Below the pieces are notes generated by a model. It saw only the letters and a list, made by a program, of their open reading frames with translations. It was not told the origin of the DNA and ran no database searches. A DNA stretch of 64,000 nucleotides from Sipunculus nudus (lineage: Eukaryota > Annelida > Sipuncula > Golfingiida > Sipunculidae), in contig CM049313.1 of the NCBI GenBank assembly GCA_026874595.1, positions 73,772,659 to 73,836,658 on the forward strand. The letters are read 5' to 3'. Within the stretch, counting starts at the first letter, position 1. Every line of letters begins with the position of its first letter. Made by a program: the position numbers and the translations under genes. Positions 12,444 through 22,950 of the stretch are shown here, one piece after another.

Positions 12444-13263
12444 TATTTCAGGTTTTCATGGAGGTTTGCCTAGGACCTCCCCGGATTTACAATGAGAAGA
12501 TTCTAAGGCTAACGAATACATTTTGTGCCAGTCTGACATTCAGAATGCTTAAAACATTTTTTTTTTCTCCTATAGCTCACAGAACAAAGTCACTATGCCC
12601 TTATTTCCTGTTTCAAATGACATTTACCAAGGACTTCCTTGAATGTCACGTAAAAAGATTCTAGGCAAAATGAATACAATCTGTGCCCATCTGACTCTCT
12701 GACTCTGGGTGAACATAATCACCCTGCGGCTCGCAAAATATAGGTTACCATGACCTAATTTCAGGTTATAAAGGAGATTTGCCTAGGACCTCCCTAAATG
12801 TACAGATATATAGAAGTTTTTAGGTCTAACGGCTCAGTTTGTGCCCTGTTAACGGCCGGACTGCTTCATTTGAAGGACTCAAAAATAGAGAAAGATGCGT
12901 AGAACTTTGAAAAACAAAACAGATAAAAGTAGCGCCACCAGTCTTCAGGAACTAATGAAAATGTTCATGATCAATATTTATGGAAAGAATTATGGCTATC
13001 AAATAGTTAGGTATTCAGATATTGGATTTTTAGTATCGAATTTCTAATTATTTTGGGGTGCACAAAACAAGCCCCGTTACTCAGTGACCTAATTTATGAT
13101 GTCAAGGGAAATTTTTCAAGGACCTCCGAGGATTTCAAGTTAGAATATTCTTGGTCCAACGGTTACGATCTGTGCCCTCACAACGCAGAAAACCGAACGG
13201 CACGACGGCCGGTCGGACGGACGACGGACAAAGAGTGATCGCTATAGCTCAGATGACTTTAAA

Positions 13264-14200
13264 CGGTAAAAAGTTATTCAATCAAGAAAACAAATAGTTT
13301 TAAAGGTGATTGAAATCTTTCAGTTCTATTAAACGCATCGGCAGTTTCAGTAAGAAGTGAATCATAGTTTTTTAGATATCATGTCTTTGCACAAGAAAAA
13401 AATACGGACTATAATTGGCGACATGGCGGACATGCAGATAGAAGGTTCTGGGGCTGATCACTCTATCTGCTGATATTGGGGGGGGGGGGGGGGGGGATTT
13501 AAGGAATATTTAAGTTCAATACGAGATGAATTTATTATTTTGTTCATTGAATATTAACCCATTAAAACATATATTCCTGTCTGGCGTAGACGGGTTTCTA
13601 TAGGGAGAGTTCGATCACCACCTGGATACACAAAGTTGGCGTAGTTTCAGATAGATGGCGCTGTGAAAGAACTACATGAAATGTCAAATTCATCAGGATA
13701 TATGGAAACATGTGAGAGACGACCCCCTCAAGACATATTTGACATCATTTATGACATTTTAAGACATAAAGAACCGGGCATTTCCGAGGCGTGACCAGAG
13801 AGTCGTAGCGTCAGAACAATACATAATGTGACTACAGTCATTTATAATGTAGATTGTCATTCGATTTACCATGTGAAATATGAACAAATAATGTCACCGT
13901 TCTCATTCATTTTGAAGCATGACTAAACTATACTTGGTCCTCTAACCCCCTCCCCGGAAACGGTGCCACGCCTCCATCAACTGATCAAGTAGGGTAAGTG
14001 ATAAGATGATTCTCTGGCTTTTTTAAAGATAATTAAATACCGAAAAACATGAGATGTAACTGTATGTTTACATATATATATATATAAGTCTGTATCCACT
14101 TGTTATAAAAACATACGCCTTGTAAATGTAAACAAAATGACAAACAGCAATGTGGTCATTAGCCACAAAGGGTGACTATAAAATGTTAGATGTAACTGAG
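13264..14200. other. Unassigned DNA with a 19-G run
   Basis: No gene recognised. A homopolymer of 19 G lies at 13478-13496 and a short (TA)n at 14072-14085. Confidence 0.5.
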
Positions 14201-14204
14201 AGTA

Positions 14205-14560
14205 CAGTCGTCCGTTAACGGTGCAAGACGTTTCGCCGGCGCAGGCGGCTATGTGGTCATACCAGCTGTGACATCCCCAGCAAGTTGTTGACAAAGTTAT
14301 GCAAATTAGCCACGTTCCGATAGTCACATGGCAAAACAAACATGGCAGCGTGAACGGGGCGAGTGGTTCTCAGTGCAGTGTAATTGATCCGGCGAGATGT
14401 AGCGGGCCATCCCCGCCTAAGAGGAGCTAGCTATCCTTACAGAATATTTAGGGCATCTTCCCATGGTAAACGAGAGAAATGGAGGAGAATAACCACAAAA
14501 ATGGCAACCAGTCTTGGAGGAGTAAACTTCGGCTGCCGAGCAGTAAGTACCACAACCTCC
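14205..14560 (+). promoter_or_regulatory. Possible CpG-rich promoter / first-exon region
   Basis: CpG density rises here relative to the flanks (for example CAAGACGTTTCGCCGGCGC near 14223-14241, and GATCCGGCGAG near 14387). The stretch appears unique within the window. It ends in a good Kozak start and a splice-donor-like GTAAGT at 14543. No TATA or initiator is evident. It is the only place here that resembles the start of a gene, but nothing downstream in the window is recognisable as exon 2. Confidence 0.3.
14479..14542 (+). CDS. Candidate 5' coding exon, unidentified gene
   Basis: The ATG at 14479 has G at -3 and G at +4. It is preceded by an in-frame TAA at 14467 and opens MEENNHKNGNQSWRSKLRLP, reaching GTAAGT at 14543-14548 in the middle of a codon. 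An alternative ATG at 14501, with A at -3 and G at +4, gives MATSLGGVNFGCRA, ending exactly on a codon boundary at the same donor. I recognise neither peptide. If real, the following intron would exceed 49 kb or the next exon is hidden. The reading could equally be chance. Confidence 0.2.
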
Positions 14561-14856
14561 CTCCCAGTCTGATCATTGCATCTGAACCGATCCCCCGCCG
14601 TAATCATTTAGACATCATACATACATCACGCAGTCTGTGATCTCTCTACCAGCATATATATCTGTTGTTTGTTTACAGATATGACATGCCATCACGAATA
14701 TGCGTGTAAACACCCCTTGTTAAGTTCAAGTGTTTATCAACTAGCTACTTACATTTGAATGGCACGAGTCAAGTGCTTGCCCTGATGACGGCGTCCTGAT
14801 GTAGGCCTAAAGACGCACATACAGCAAAATGTGGTACAGTCAGACGTTTCTGATGT
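14561..14856. other. Unassigned DNA
   Basis: No feature seen. If 14479-14542 is an exon, this is the start of its intron. Confidence 0.4.
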
Positions 14857-14860
14857 TTTT

Positions 14861-16170
14861 AGCTCAGCTGACTTTCAGTCATGCTGGGCTATAGTGATGG
14901 GTCTTTGTCCGGCGTCCTTCTATCTGTCCGTCCGTCCGGCCGTCCGGCCGTTAGCAGGGCACAAATCGTAACCATAGGGGCTAGGGCCATGAACCCTATG
15001 CAGCCTTAGAGGTTCTAAAAAGATCTCCTTGCAAACCTGAAAATAGGTCACGGCGACCTATATTCTCAAAGTTATGGGGTGTGTTTGCACCCCCCAGAAA
15101 TAATTCTTTTAGCCAAAATTTTCATCCCAAACCTTCCATCTTTCACATACAGCTCACCTACCAACAGGGGAAGAACCATAATTATTTTGAGGTCACAAGG
15201 TCAAAGGTCAAGGTCACAGAACCAACTTCTTTGAAGTTGGCTTTATTTGATTACAAGACTCTTAGTGATGCTTTCTGCATTTCTTTTCTTTTAGGTTTTG
15301 CAGTTTACCTACCCTGCTGACCCCATTGAATAGCAAGCTGATAATTAAAACAAATTGGACTTGCACTTTTTGCATTTGCATGTTCATAAATCTGATATGA
15401 GAACTCTCCAACCTGATCATGCCTTTTGAATTGTTTTGGACATTCATAACTGTTACATTTTTTGAAGCAATTGCTACAAGTTTAGTGTCTTATTGGAGGG
15501 TGTGTGACTTGTCAGAAAACCATTATGTCTGCCAGGTAGCCATTTTAGAAATCCTTTTGCCAGGACAGTTTCTGTGATTTTATTATGATGTTTGGTCCCT
15601 TTTAGAGGATGTTTGTTGTTCAATTTCCAACCTGTCAGAAATCCAATATGGCCACCAGGACGTCATCTTTAAATTCCTTTAGAACATATTATCTCAAGAA
15701 CTATTAAAGTGAATGCAGTGGGATGTATATTAATGTAATCTTGCATTGGGTCAAAGATTTCTTAATAAATATGACCATCATTTATGAAAGCTCAGTACAG
15801 TTGGCTTGTATTGAATAAAAATTAATATGGAAGCACCCATTTCACAATAATTCTTGCATGGATTTCCTTGATCTTTTGCTATATTATGATCTTATATGTG
15901 GCCTGTGTGGTATTCCTTTCGAGACTGACAGGTATCGAGCAAGCTGTGGGATTAGTTCCTGATAGCTTAACAACCATACATTTTGCCTCAGACCATCATT
16001 CACTATGTTTTAACCAGACATATATGATAAGAATTTATGGCAATGTAGAAAATTTAAACAAAATTGGCATATAGGTTCTGCAACAATTTTACTAGAAGTT
16101 GTGAATTGCAGCCTATGATGTCGCAGTTCATGCTTGGCAGCTGAGCGTCATGACCCATGGGTCACTTGTT
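14861..16170 (+). mobile_element. AGCTCAGCTGAC element (Helentron/DINE-like), copy 1
   Basis: The 5' end follows a T-run and folds: TAGCTCAGCTGACT pairs with AGTCATGCTGGGCTA around a 3-nt loop. A TCCG-rich stretch follows (14926-14950). A core module carries AGGTCACGGCGACCT (15045-15059) and a run of AGGTCA half-sites (15190-15217). A distinct 3' module spans 15253-16135. The 3' end has CAGCTGAGC, the inverted partner of 5' GCTCAGCTG, then the 14-bp palindrome TGACCCATGGGTCA, then CTTGTT. Asymmetric inverted ends, a terminal hairpin and insertion in T-runs without clear target duplication are the described features of Helentron-associated non-autonomous elements. No Rep/helicase gene is present. 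This copy has one core module only. Confidence 0.75.
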
Positions 16171-16243
16171 GTGTTTCACTGGCAATTTTTATTTCAGCTG
16201 CTGCAAGATAAGCAACTAATATAATAATAAATATAAAGTGTCA

Positions 16244-16244
<1 letters not shown>

Positions 16245-16327
<83 letters not shown>
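16245..16327. repeat. Microsatellite (TA)n
   Basis: About 41 TA dinucleotides. The minus-strand frame reading poly-Tyr/Ile is a by-product. Confidence 0.97.
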
Positions 16328-16330
<3 letters not shown>

Positions 16331-16599
16331 CAAATAAATGGTCTTAAAAAGACCTTAAAATATACATAACTATGCACAGATGAACATATGATGACATAAT
16401 ACAATGCATATAAAAATGTGCTTCAAAATACAAAACTTTGTAGGTGTTCATGGATTGATAAATATACATGTACAATTAATGGATCTAAATGCATATTTTG
16501 TTACGCATTCTGACATTCCCAAACCACAATCATATAGTATTCATGCAGGAATTGTCATCAACCCAAGAATAAAGCCATATGGAAATTTCAAACCCTGAG

Positions 16600-16885
16600 T
16601 GTGTCAACTTGTCTATGTGTTTGCTTTTGGTGAAAATCACTCGTATCTTGATCAGGAGTGGTTCAATGTAATGGTCTGAAATTTGGCATGTCTATTCATC
16701 TTGGATAATTTTCTCATAGACCAGACAGGTGACACCACCTACCTTCCTGTTTTTTTTTTAAGAATACACTGATACCTTTTTCTCAGGAGTGGTTTGCCAT
16801 ATAAGCCTTCAATTTTGAATGTCCATAGATCTTTGATAACTCCCATCTTGTGTACAAGCCTGGTAGCACCACCTTTAATAATTTT
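16600..16885 (+). repeat. Core modules of family B, host of copy 2
   Basis: Two decayed modules of roughly 140 bp share CTCAGGAGTGGTT, GGCATGTC or GAATGTCCATAGATC, and end in GGTGACACCACCTACC or GGTAGCACCACC. The same modules resume at 20480, after element copy 2, so copy 2 is inserted into this tandem array. Confidence 0.7.
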
Positions 16886-17074
16886 TAGCTCAGCTGACTT
16901 TCAGTCATGCTGGGCTACAGCGATGGATCTTTGTCCGTCGTCCTTCTGTCTGTCCGTCAGTCCGGCCGTCCATCCGTCCGTTAGCAGGGCACAAATCCTA
17001 ACCGTAGGGGGTAGGGCCATGAACCCTATGCAGTCTTAGAGGTTATAAAAAGATCTCCTTGCAAACCTGAAATT

Positions 17075-17089
17075 AGGTCACTGCGACCT
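17075..17089. promoter_or_regulatory. ERE-like IR3 site, one mismatch
   Basis: AGGTCACTGCGACCT in duplicated unit 1. The equivalent site in unit 2 is perfect. Confidence 0.4.
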
Positions 17090-17499
17090 ATATTCTCGAA
17101 GTTATGGGGTGTGTTTGCACCCCCCAGAAATAACTCTGAGAGACAAAATTTTCATCCCAAACCTTCCATCTTTCACATACAGCTCACCTACCAACAGGGG
17201 AAGAACCATAATTTTTTTTAGGTCAAAAGGGCAAAGGTCAAGGTCACAGGAGCCTCTTCTTTGAAAAGCCTGTGGATGCATTTTAAGCCAACCCTTTCAT
17301 CCCAATTCTTTGATTTTTCACATATAGCTCACTTACTAAGTTGGAGAAGAATCCTATAGATGTTGAGGTCACAAGGATAAAGGTCAGGGTCACAGGATCC
17401 ACTTCTTTGAAAAGGTTGTGGACACTTTTCAAGCTAGACTTTTCATTCCAAACCTTCCAGCACTGATATCGCTTCTCTGCCAACAGGGGAAAAGACCTG

Positions 17500-18810
17500 T
17501 TGATTTTGAGGTCAAAGGTCAAGTTCACAGCACCCACTTCTTGCGTGGAGTCATTTTCAGGCAAACTTTTCAATCTGTACCTTCCATCTCTCATATATGG
17601 CTTACCTACCAATAAGGGAAGAAGCCTATTGATGTTGAGGTCAAAAAGTCAAAGGTCAAGGTCACAATATTTAATTGTTCTAAATGCTTGTGAGCATATT
17701 TCAAGTGTAACTGTTCAACCCAAACCTTCAGTCTTTCACACATGCCACATCTATGCATCACTCAGTTTGACTCAAACTTCATATTTATGGGTCTTTTTGC
17801 TTGAATAAATAACTTATTGATTTTGGGGTCAGCTGGTCAGCAGGTTAAAGGTTGCAGGTCAAAGTTATTCACCCATTGGTTGCCAAATAATTACACCAGA
17901 TTTAAGTGGTTAGTAGTTACCCATCATTTAGAAAGAATCCAGTTGATATATGGGCAAAAGACCAAGGTCATAGGTCAGGGATGTTCACAATTACTTATTT
18001 TATAGACCATCTCTATTTTTTAGCTCAGCTTACTTTCAGTCATGCTGGGCTATAGCGATGGGTCTTTGTCCGGCGTCCTTCCGTCTGTCCAGCTGGCCGT
18101 CCGTCCGGCCATCCGGCCGGCCGTCCGTCCGTTAGCAGGGCACAAATCGTAACAGTAGGGGCTTGGGCCATGTACCCTATGCAGTCTTAGAGGTTATAAA
18201 AAGATCTCCTTGCAAACCTGAAATTAGGTCACTGTGACCTATATTCTCGAAGTTATGGGGTGTGTTTGCACCCCCCAGAAATAACTCTTTGAGACAAAAT
18301 TTTCATCCCAAACCTTCCATCTTTCACATACAGCTCACCTGCCAACAGGGGAAGAACCATAATTTTTTTTAGGTCAAAAGGTCAAAGGTCAAGGTCACAG
18401 GAGCCTCTTCTTTGAAAAGCCTGTGGATGCATTTTAAGCCAACCCTTTCATCCCAATTCTTTGATCTTTCACATATAGCTCACCTACTAAGTTGGAGAAG
18501 AATCCTATAGATTTTGAGGTCACAAGGTCAAAGGTCAGGGTCACAGGATCCACTTCTTTGAAAAGGTAGTGGACACATTTCAAGCTAGACTTTTCATTCC
18601 AAACCTTCCAGCACTGATATCGCTTCTCTGCCAACAGGGGAAAAGACCTGTTGATTTTGAGGTCAAAGGTCAAGTTCACAGCACCCACTTCTTGCGTGGA
18701 GCCATTTTCAGGCAAACTTTTCAATCTGTACCTTCCATTTGTCATATATAGCTTACCTACCAGTACGGGAAGAAGCCTATTGATGTTGAGGTCAAAAAGT
18801 CAAAGGTCAA
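17500..18810. promoter_or_regulatory. DR1-type AGGTCA half-site clusters
   Basis: Words of the form AGGTCAAAGGTCA (direct repeat spaced by one base, the RXR/HNF4/COUP type) recur near 17506, 17639, 18376, 18514, 18658 and 18791. Many are followed immediately by another AGGTCA. They are part of each core module, so their number reflects module copy number. Regulatory use is only a possibility. Confidence 0.4.
18226..18240. promoter_or_regulatory. Perfect consensus ERE-like site
   Basis: AGGTCACTGTGACCT is the reverse complement of the classical vertebrate vitellogenin-type estrogen response element AGGTCACAGTGACCT. It lies in duplicated unit 2 of element copy 2, close to the 5' end. Mollusc genomes encode an estrogen-receptor homologue that binds such sites without hormone; binding here is untested. 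Confidence 0.55.
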
Positions 18811-20479
18811 GGTCACAATATTTAATTGTTCTAAATGCTTGTGAGCATATTTCAAGTGTAACTGTTCAACCCAAACCTTCAGTCTTTCACATATGCCACA
18901 TCTATGCATCACTCAGTTTGACTCAAACTTCATATTTATGGGTCTTTTTGCTTGAATAAATAATTTATTGATTTTGGGGTCAGCTGGTCAGCAGGTTAAA
19001 GGTTGCAGGTCAAAGTTATTCACCCATTGGTTGCCAAGTAATTACACCAGATTTAAGTGGTCAGTAGTTACCCATCATTTAGAAAGAATCCAGTTGATAT
19101 ATGGGCAAAAGACCAAGGTCATAGGTCAGGGATGTTCACAATTACTTATTTTATAGACCATCTCTATTTTTCTTGTATATATAACCATCCCACTCCAGCT
19201 GGTACATCTCCCTGTGTGGCTGTAATTGTGAGTGACACTGGTGACATATGACTCCCTTTTGTATCAGCCTATTAAGTGATAAGGCTCAGTGATAAGTACC
19301 TTGTTACTTCATAACAAAAACACTGTTGTCAGAATGCTTCAGCCAGGCATTAAGACTATGAGAGTATAGTATTAAGGTTTAGCTACTGATTTATAAGATG
19401 ATGGGAACATTTTGCAGTTTATTTTATGGAATCCTAGCAATAAACTTAGTTTCCTAGATATCTGAATATTTTAATATATATCACCACATATAAAAGCAAG
19501 TGTTTGTTCTCATAATATGTGGATGTGTACCTTGATTTAGGATGGCTTTTTGTTTTATTTCAAGACTCTTAGTCATACTTTCTGCATTTCTTTTCTTTCA
19601 GGTTTGGCAGTTTACCTACCCTGCTGACCCCATTGAAAAGCAGAGTGATAATAAAAAATATTGGACTTACACTTTTTACAATTGCATATCTATAAATCTG
19701 ATATGAGGGCCTGGACATGCCTTTTGAATTATTTTGGGCATTCATTACTGGATAATTTGCCCAAGTTTGGTCTCTTATTGGAGAATGTGGGATATCAAAT
19801 GTCATACTTGTCAGAAATCCATAATGTCTGCCAGTTAGCCACCTTAGAAATTCTTTCTTCAGTGCAGTTTCAGTAATTTTTCTTTAATGTTTGGTCCGAT
19901 TTAGAGAATGTTTGTTGTCTGAAGTCAGACTTGTCAGAAGTCCAATATGGCCACCAGGCAACCATCTTTTAATTCCTTTTGATCATATTATCTCAAGAAC
20001 AGTTAAAGTGAATGCAGTTGGATGTATATTTATGTAATCTTGTAAAGGATTGGGTCAAATATTTCTGAATAAATATTACCATCATTTATAAAAGTGCAGT
20101 ACAGTTGGCTTGTATTGAATAAAAATTCATACAGAAGCACCTGTTTCTCAATAATTCTTGCATGTATTTCCTTGATTTTTGCTATATATTTTGATCTTAT
20201 ATTTTCCCTTTGTGGTGTTCCTTTGAGACTGACAGGTTTCAAGCAAGCTGTTCGAATAGTTCCTGATAGCTTAACAATCATGCATTTTCCTCAGACCATC
20301 AATTCACTGTGTTTTAACCAGACATAGGTGATATATATTTCTGTTGTCATAGAAAATTTTCAACAAATTGGCAAATTGGTTCTTCAAAATTTGACTGGAA
20401 GTTGTGAATCTCAGTCCATGATGTCACAGGTCATGCTTGGCAGCTGAGCGTCATGACCCATGGGTCACTTGTTTTTTGT

Positions 20480-20633
20480 AGAAACCATTCATAAATCTGT
20501 TTTTGGTGAATTTGCACATATCTCAGGAGTGGTTTGCTGTATCAGCCTGATCAGACCTACAATTGTTTTCATGCATTTTTCACAGGAGTGTACGTATGAT
20601 TGTATCAGCCTGCAATTTTAAAGTTTATCCATC
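20480..20633 (+). repeat. Family B core module, left of TTAA insertion
   Basis: Continuation of the 16600-16885 array: TTTGGTGAATTTGCACATA, CTCAGGAGTGGTTTG and TTTATCCATC. It breaks at TTAA (20634) and resumes at 22374. Confidence 0.7.
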
Positions 20634-20637
20634 TTAA

Positions 20638-22373
20638 GGTCGTCAAAAATCATGAAAATTACATTTTTCTGAAAAACATCTGGTTTTATAAATGTTTGCT
20701 ATATCTATTTTTTCACAAAAACACGTTCCTGGGGTTATATTGTATCAATTAGAAAAATAAATATTTTAATTCAGATGTCAACCCCACGTGGGGTGCACTT
20801 ACTAATTGGCACTAATTAATACAAACACGTCCCCTCTATACACCTTACCCAGAAGTAAACTGTATATCGTACTCCTCCAGTCGCCGAATAATGTCTATGT
20901 CACTGCCCTAAAATATGTTAGTGTCACCCAATAATGGTCCTGGCACCAAGAATATACACAGAAATATGAATTTACCGATTGTTATTTCTGTAATATTGAC
21001 CCTGTTATACACTATAACATTTTCTCCCAGGGTCCATCATTACATCGCCAAAACCATTACCGAATACATCGTTTCTTCTTCTATAATATACACTATCTTC
21101 AAACTGAACGTCATAGGTCGAAGATAAAATTCGCTATTTGAACAAGAGACAGTCACATACTGCTGATCACAAGGTTCCCGTGTCGTTAGTGGAGGATGTA
21201 GATAAACGCCGAGGGTGGTGCAGCAATATGGGACTGCGTTGCATGAATGAATTTTGTGAGAGGAACGCGGCACCAAGTTACACCACCACGTTGCCTGCTA
21301 ACAAATTTTGCGAAGTGAACCGTGCCGGAGTCTTAGCTATGACAGTGATCGGTAAAGGAAGAGCGGCCGCAGCAAGATTTAGCGCGTATATGACTGGTGT
21401 AAATAAATCTAATGAGAGAGAGAGAGAGATGTGTTGCTGCTAGCTCTGTAGTGTCTCATATATAATTGTGAGAGGGAGAAACAAGCTGTTAATTGGATTA
21501 GGGTATATGGTGGTCTGAATTAGGGCGCAGAGTAAACAGTGTGATCATTCTAATCAGTCACTTCACACCTGACGCGTGCCCTGGCGCAGTAGCCCATGAC
21601 CTGATTACCGATGACCGACCCCTCGGACCAGTAAGCTCCGCCTACTTTATTTTGACAGTTCTCCAGTTGTCATGATGCCTAATAAAATCCTTTTTTTAAC
21701 ATTGATAAACCATTAAATTTTATAATTTATATATTGAAACTGATTCTCATCCGAACATTTAGTGAAAAAATACAACTGTCACTTGCGCTTATATCCCTGT
21801 TTTCCACTCAAAACGAAATTTCTCTTCCCTAACAGTTTTTGGCCGTTTTCTCAAAACAGTATTTCAGGAGACTGTACGGTATTCAGAGCGATATTTCTCT
21901 AAAACCATCGAATATAGAGTCTTCAAACTTTGCATATAGGATAATCAACAAGTATTCTAAAATGTATTTTTTTCTTTTTCCTATATCGTTTTTAGTGTAG
22001 TAGAAATACGTTATTTAAACGAAATAGATATTGTCAACATACATTTTTTTTAAATTTAAAATTCATTATGAAAAAAAACAATAAATATATAAAAAAAAAA
22101 CCTGGAGATATTTGTATGTAGTTTCAAATGATACTATTTCCACATACATACCCTATGCCAATTTTGAGATATATCCAATTAAAAAAAAATAATTTTAAAT
22201 CATTTCAAGTTTTAAATTTTCAAAGTGGACACTGTTACACTTTTCAAATATATCTCATCTGATAGAGAATATTCTAAGGATTCTAAATACATATACATCA
22301 CTGTGTCTAAAATTATTATTAATATGAATTCTAAAGCTAAATTAAACCAAGGTTGTTTGATGATGATTAGACC
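20638..22373. mobile_element. TTAA-flanked insertion of 1736 bp
   Basis: TTAA stands on both sides (20634-20637 and 22374-22377). Removing the insert restores a family B module reading through TCCATC-TTAA-ATAGCTTTG to GCTCCACC, matching intact modules with ATCTTGGATAGCTTTC. Ends are GGTC and GACC, with only short inverted similarity beyond. TTAA duplication is the hallmark of piggyBac-type insertion. The interior has the perfect palindrome CCCCACGTGGGG at 20782-20793 and a GA microsatellite near 21412-21429. A 101-codon open frame at 21138-21443 has no recognisable domain, so the element looks non-autonomous. Confidence 0.75.
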
Positions 22374-22377
22374 TTAA

Positions 22378-22946
22378 ATAGCTTTGTTTTAGACCAGACT
22401 GCTGGCTCCACCTACACTTCCTTTTCAAAGAATTCATTTATGCCCTTTTCTCAGGACTGGTTTGATGTATCCCCCTTAAATTTGCATGTCCATGGATCTT
22501 GGAGTGGTTTTTCTTGTGTAAAAGACTGATGGCGCCATTTACATTCATTATCACCTGGCATCCATCTGTATATCTGTTTTTGTCAAAAATTACATGTCTC
22601 AGGAGTCATTCAATGTAACAACCAGAAATGTGGCATGTTCATCCATGTTGGGTTGACTTTTCGAACACAAGGCAAGTGGCACCACCTAGAATCACTTATT
22701 TTTGGAATACTATCAGGCATTAACACAAGAGTAGTTTTATGTACCTGCCTGATAATTTGCATGTTCATCCATCTTGGATAGCTTTCTCTTACACAAGGCA
22801 GAGGATGCCATCTACAATAATGTATTCTTAACATACATTTATGCATTTATCTCAGGGTTGGTTTACTGTTTCAGCCTGAAATATTGCACATCCATAGATC
22901 AAGGTTGGCATTCTCTTGTGACAAATGCCTTTTGGGGATGCCTACA
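22378..22946 (+). repeat. Family B core modules, right of TTAA insertion
   Basis: About four decayed modules with GCATGTCCATGGATCTTGG, GATGGCGCC, GGCAAGTGGCACCACCT, and GCATGTTCATCCATCTTGG. They form one array with 16600-16885 and 20480-20633. Confidence 0.7.
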
Positions 22947-22950
22947 TTAA

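Larger units (their letters stand above)
10885..13263 (-). mobile_element. Minus-strand hairpin-type element with tandem core, interrupted
   Basis: Read on the minus strand from 13263, it opens with AAGTCATCTGAGCTATAG and then a TCCG-rich stretch (13198-13240), like the plus-strand elements at 14861 and 25237. The core is a decayed tandem of roughly 145-bp modules near 12240-13190, with one or two more at 10885-11140. Modules carry CTAATTTCAGG, GGAGATTTGCC, AGATTCTA and CTAACGAATACA. Each module has a palindrome of the type AGGTCANNNTGACCT. The left half of the 5' hairpin is lost. A CpG-rich block of about 1.1 kb (11150-12240) splits the core and may be a later insertion. No protein is encoded. 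Confidence 0.7.
16886..20476 (+). mobile_element. AGCTCAGCTGAC element, copy 2, with internal tandem duplication
   Basis: The 5' hairpin at 16887 is the same as in copy 1. The 3' end at 20451-20476 has CAGCTGAGCGTCATGACCCA, then TGGGTCACTTGTT. Its 5' part is present twice: 16887-18020 and 18021-19171, nearly identical by eye and offset by 1151 bp beyond a 16-bp indel in the TCCG stretch. The 3' module at 19560-20450 matches 15253-16135 of copy 1. Core modules repeat about every 140 bp with AGGTCAAAGGTCA words. Frames of about 100 residues at 17283-17612, 17500-17808, 18434-18745 and 18651-18959 are paired shadows of the duplication. Flanking family B modules reconstruct an empty site at a T-run. 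Confidence 0.8.

Noticed and set aside
17283-18959. Paired frames of about 100 residues
   Set aside because: They occur twice, exactly 1151 bp apart, within the duplicated part of a non-coding element.
16887-20476. LTR retrotransposon reading of the 1151-bp direct repeats
   Set aside because: The units abut directly with no internal region, no TG...CA ends, no primer-binding site and no polymerase coding. It is a tandem duplication.
21138-21443. 101-codon frame in the TTAA insert
   Set aside because: No domain, splice or start support. It ends in a GA microsatellite.
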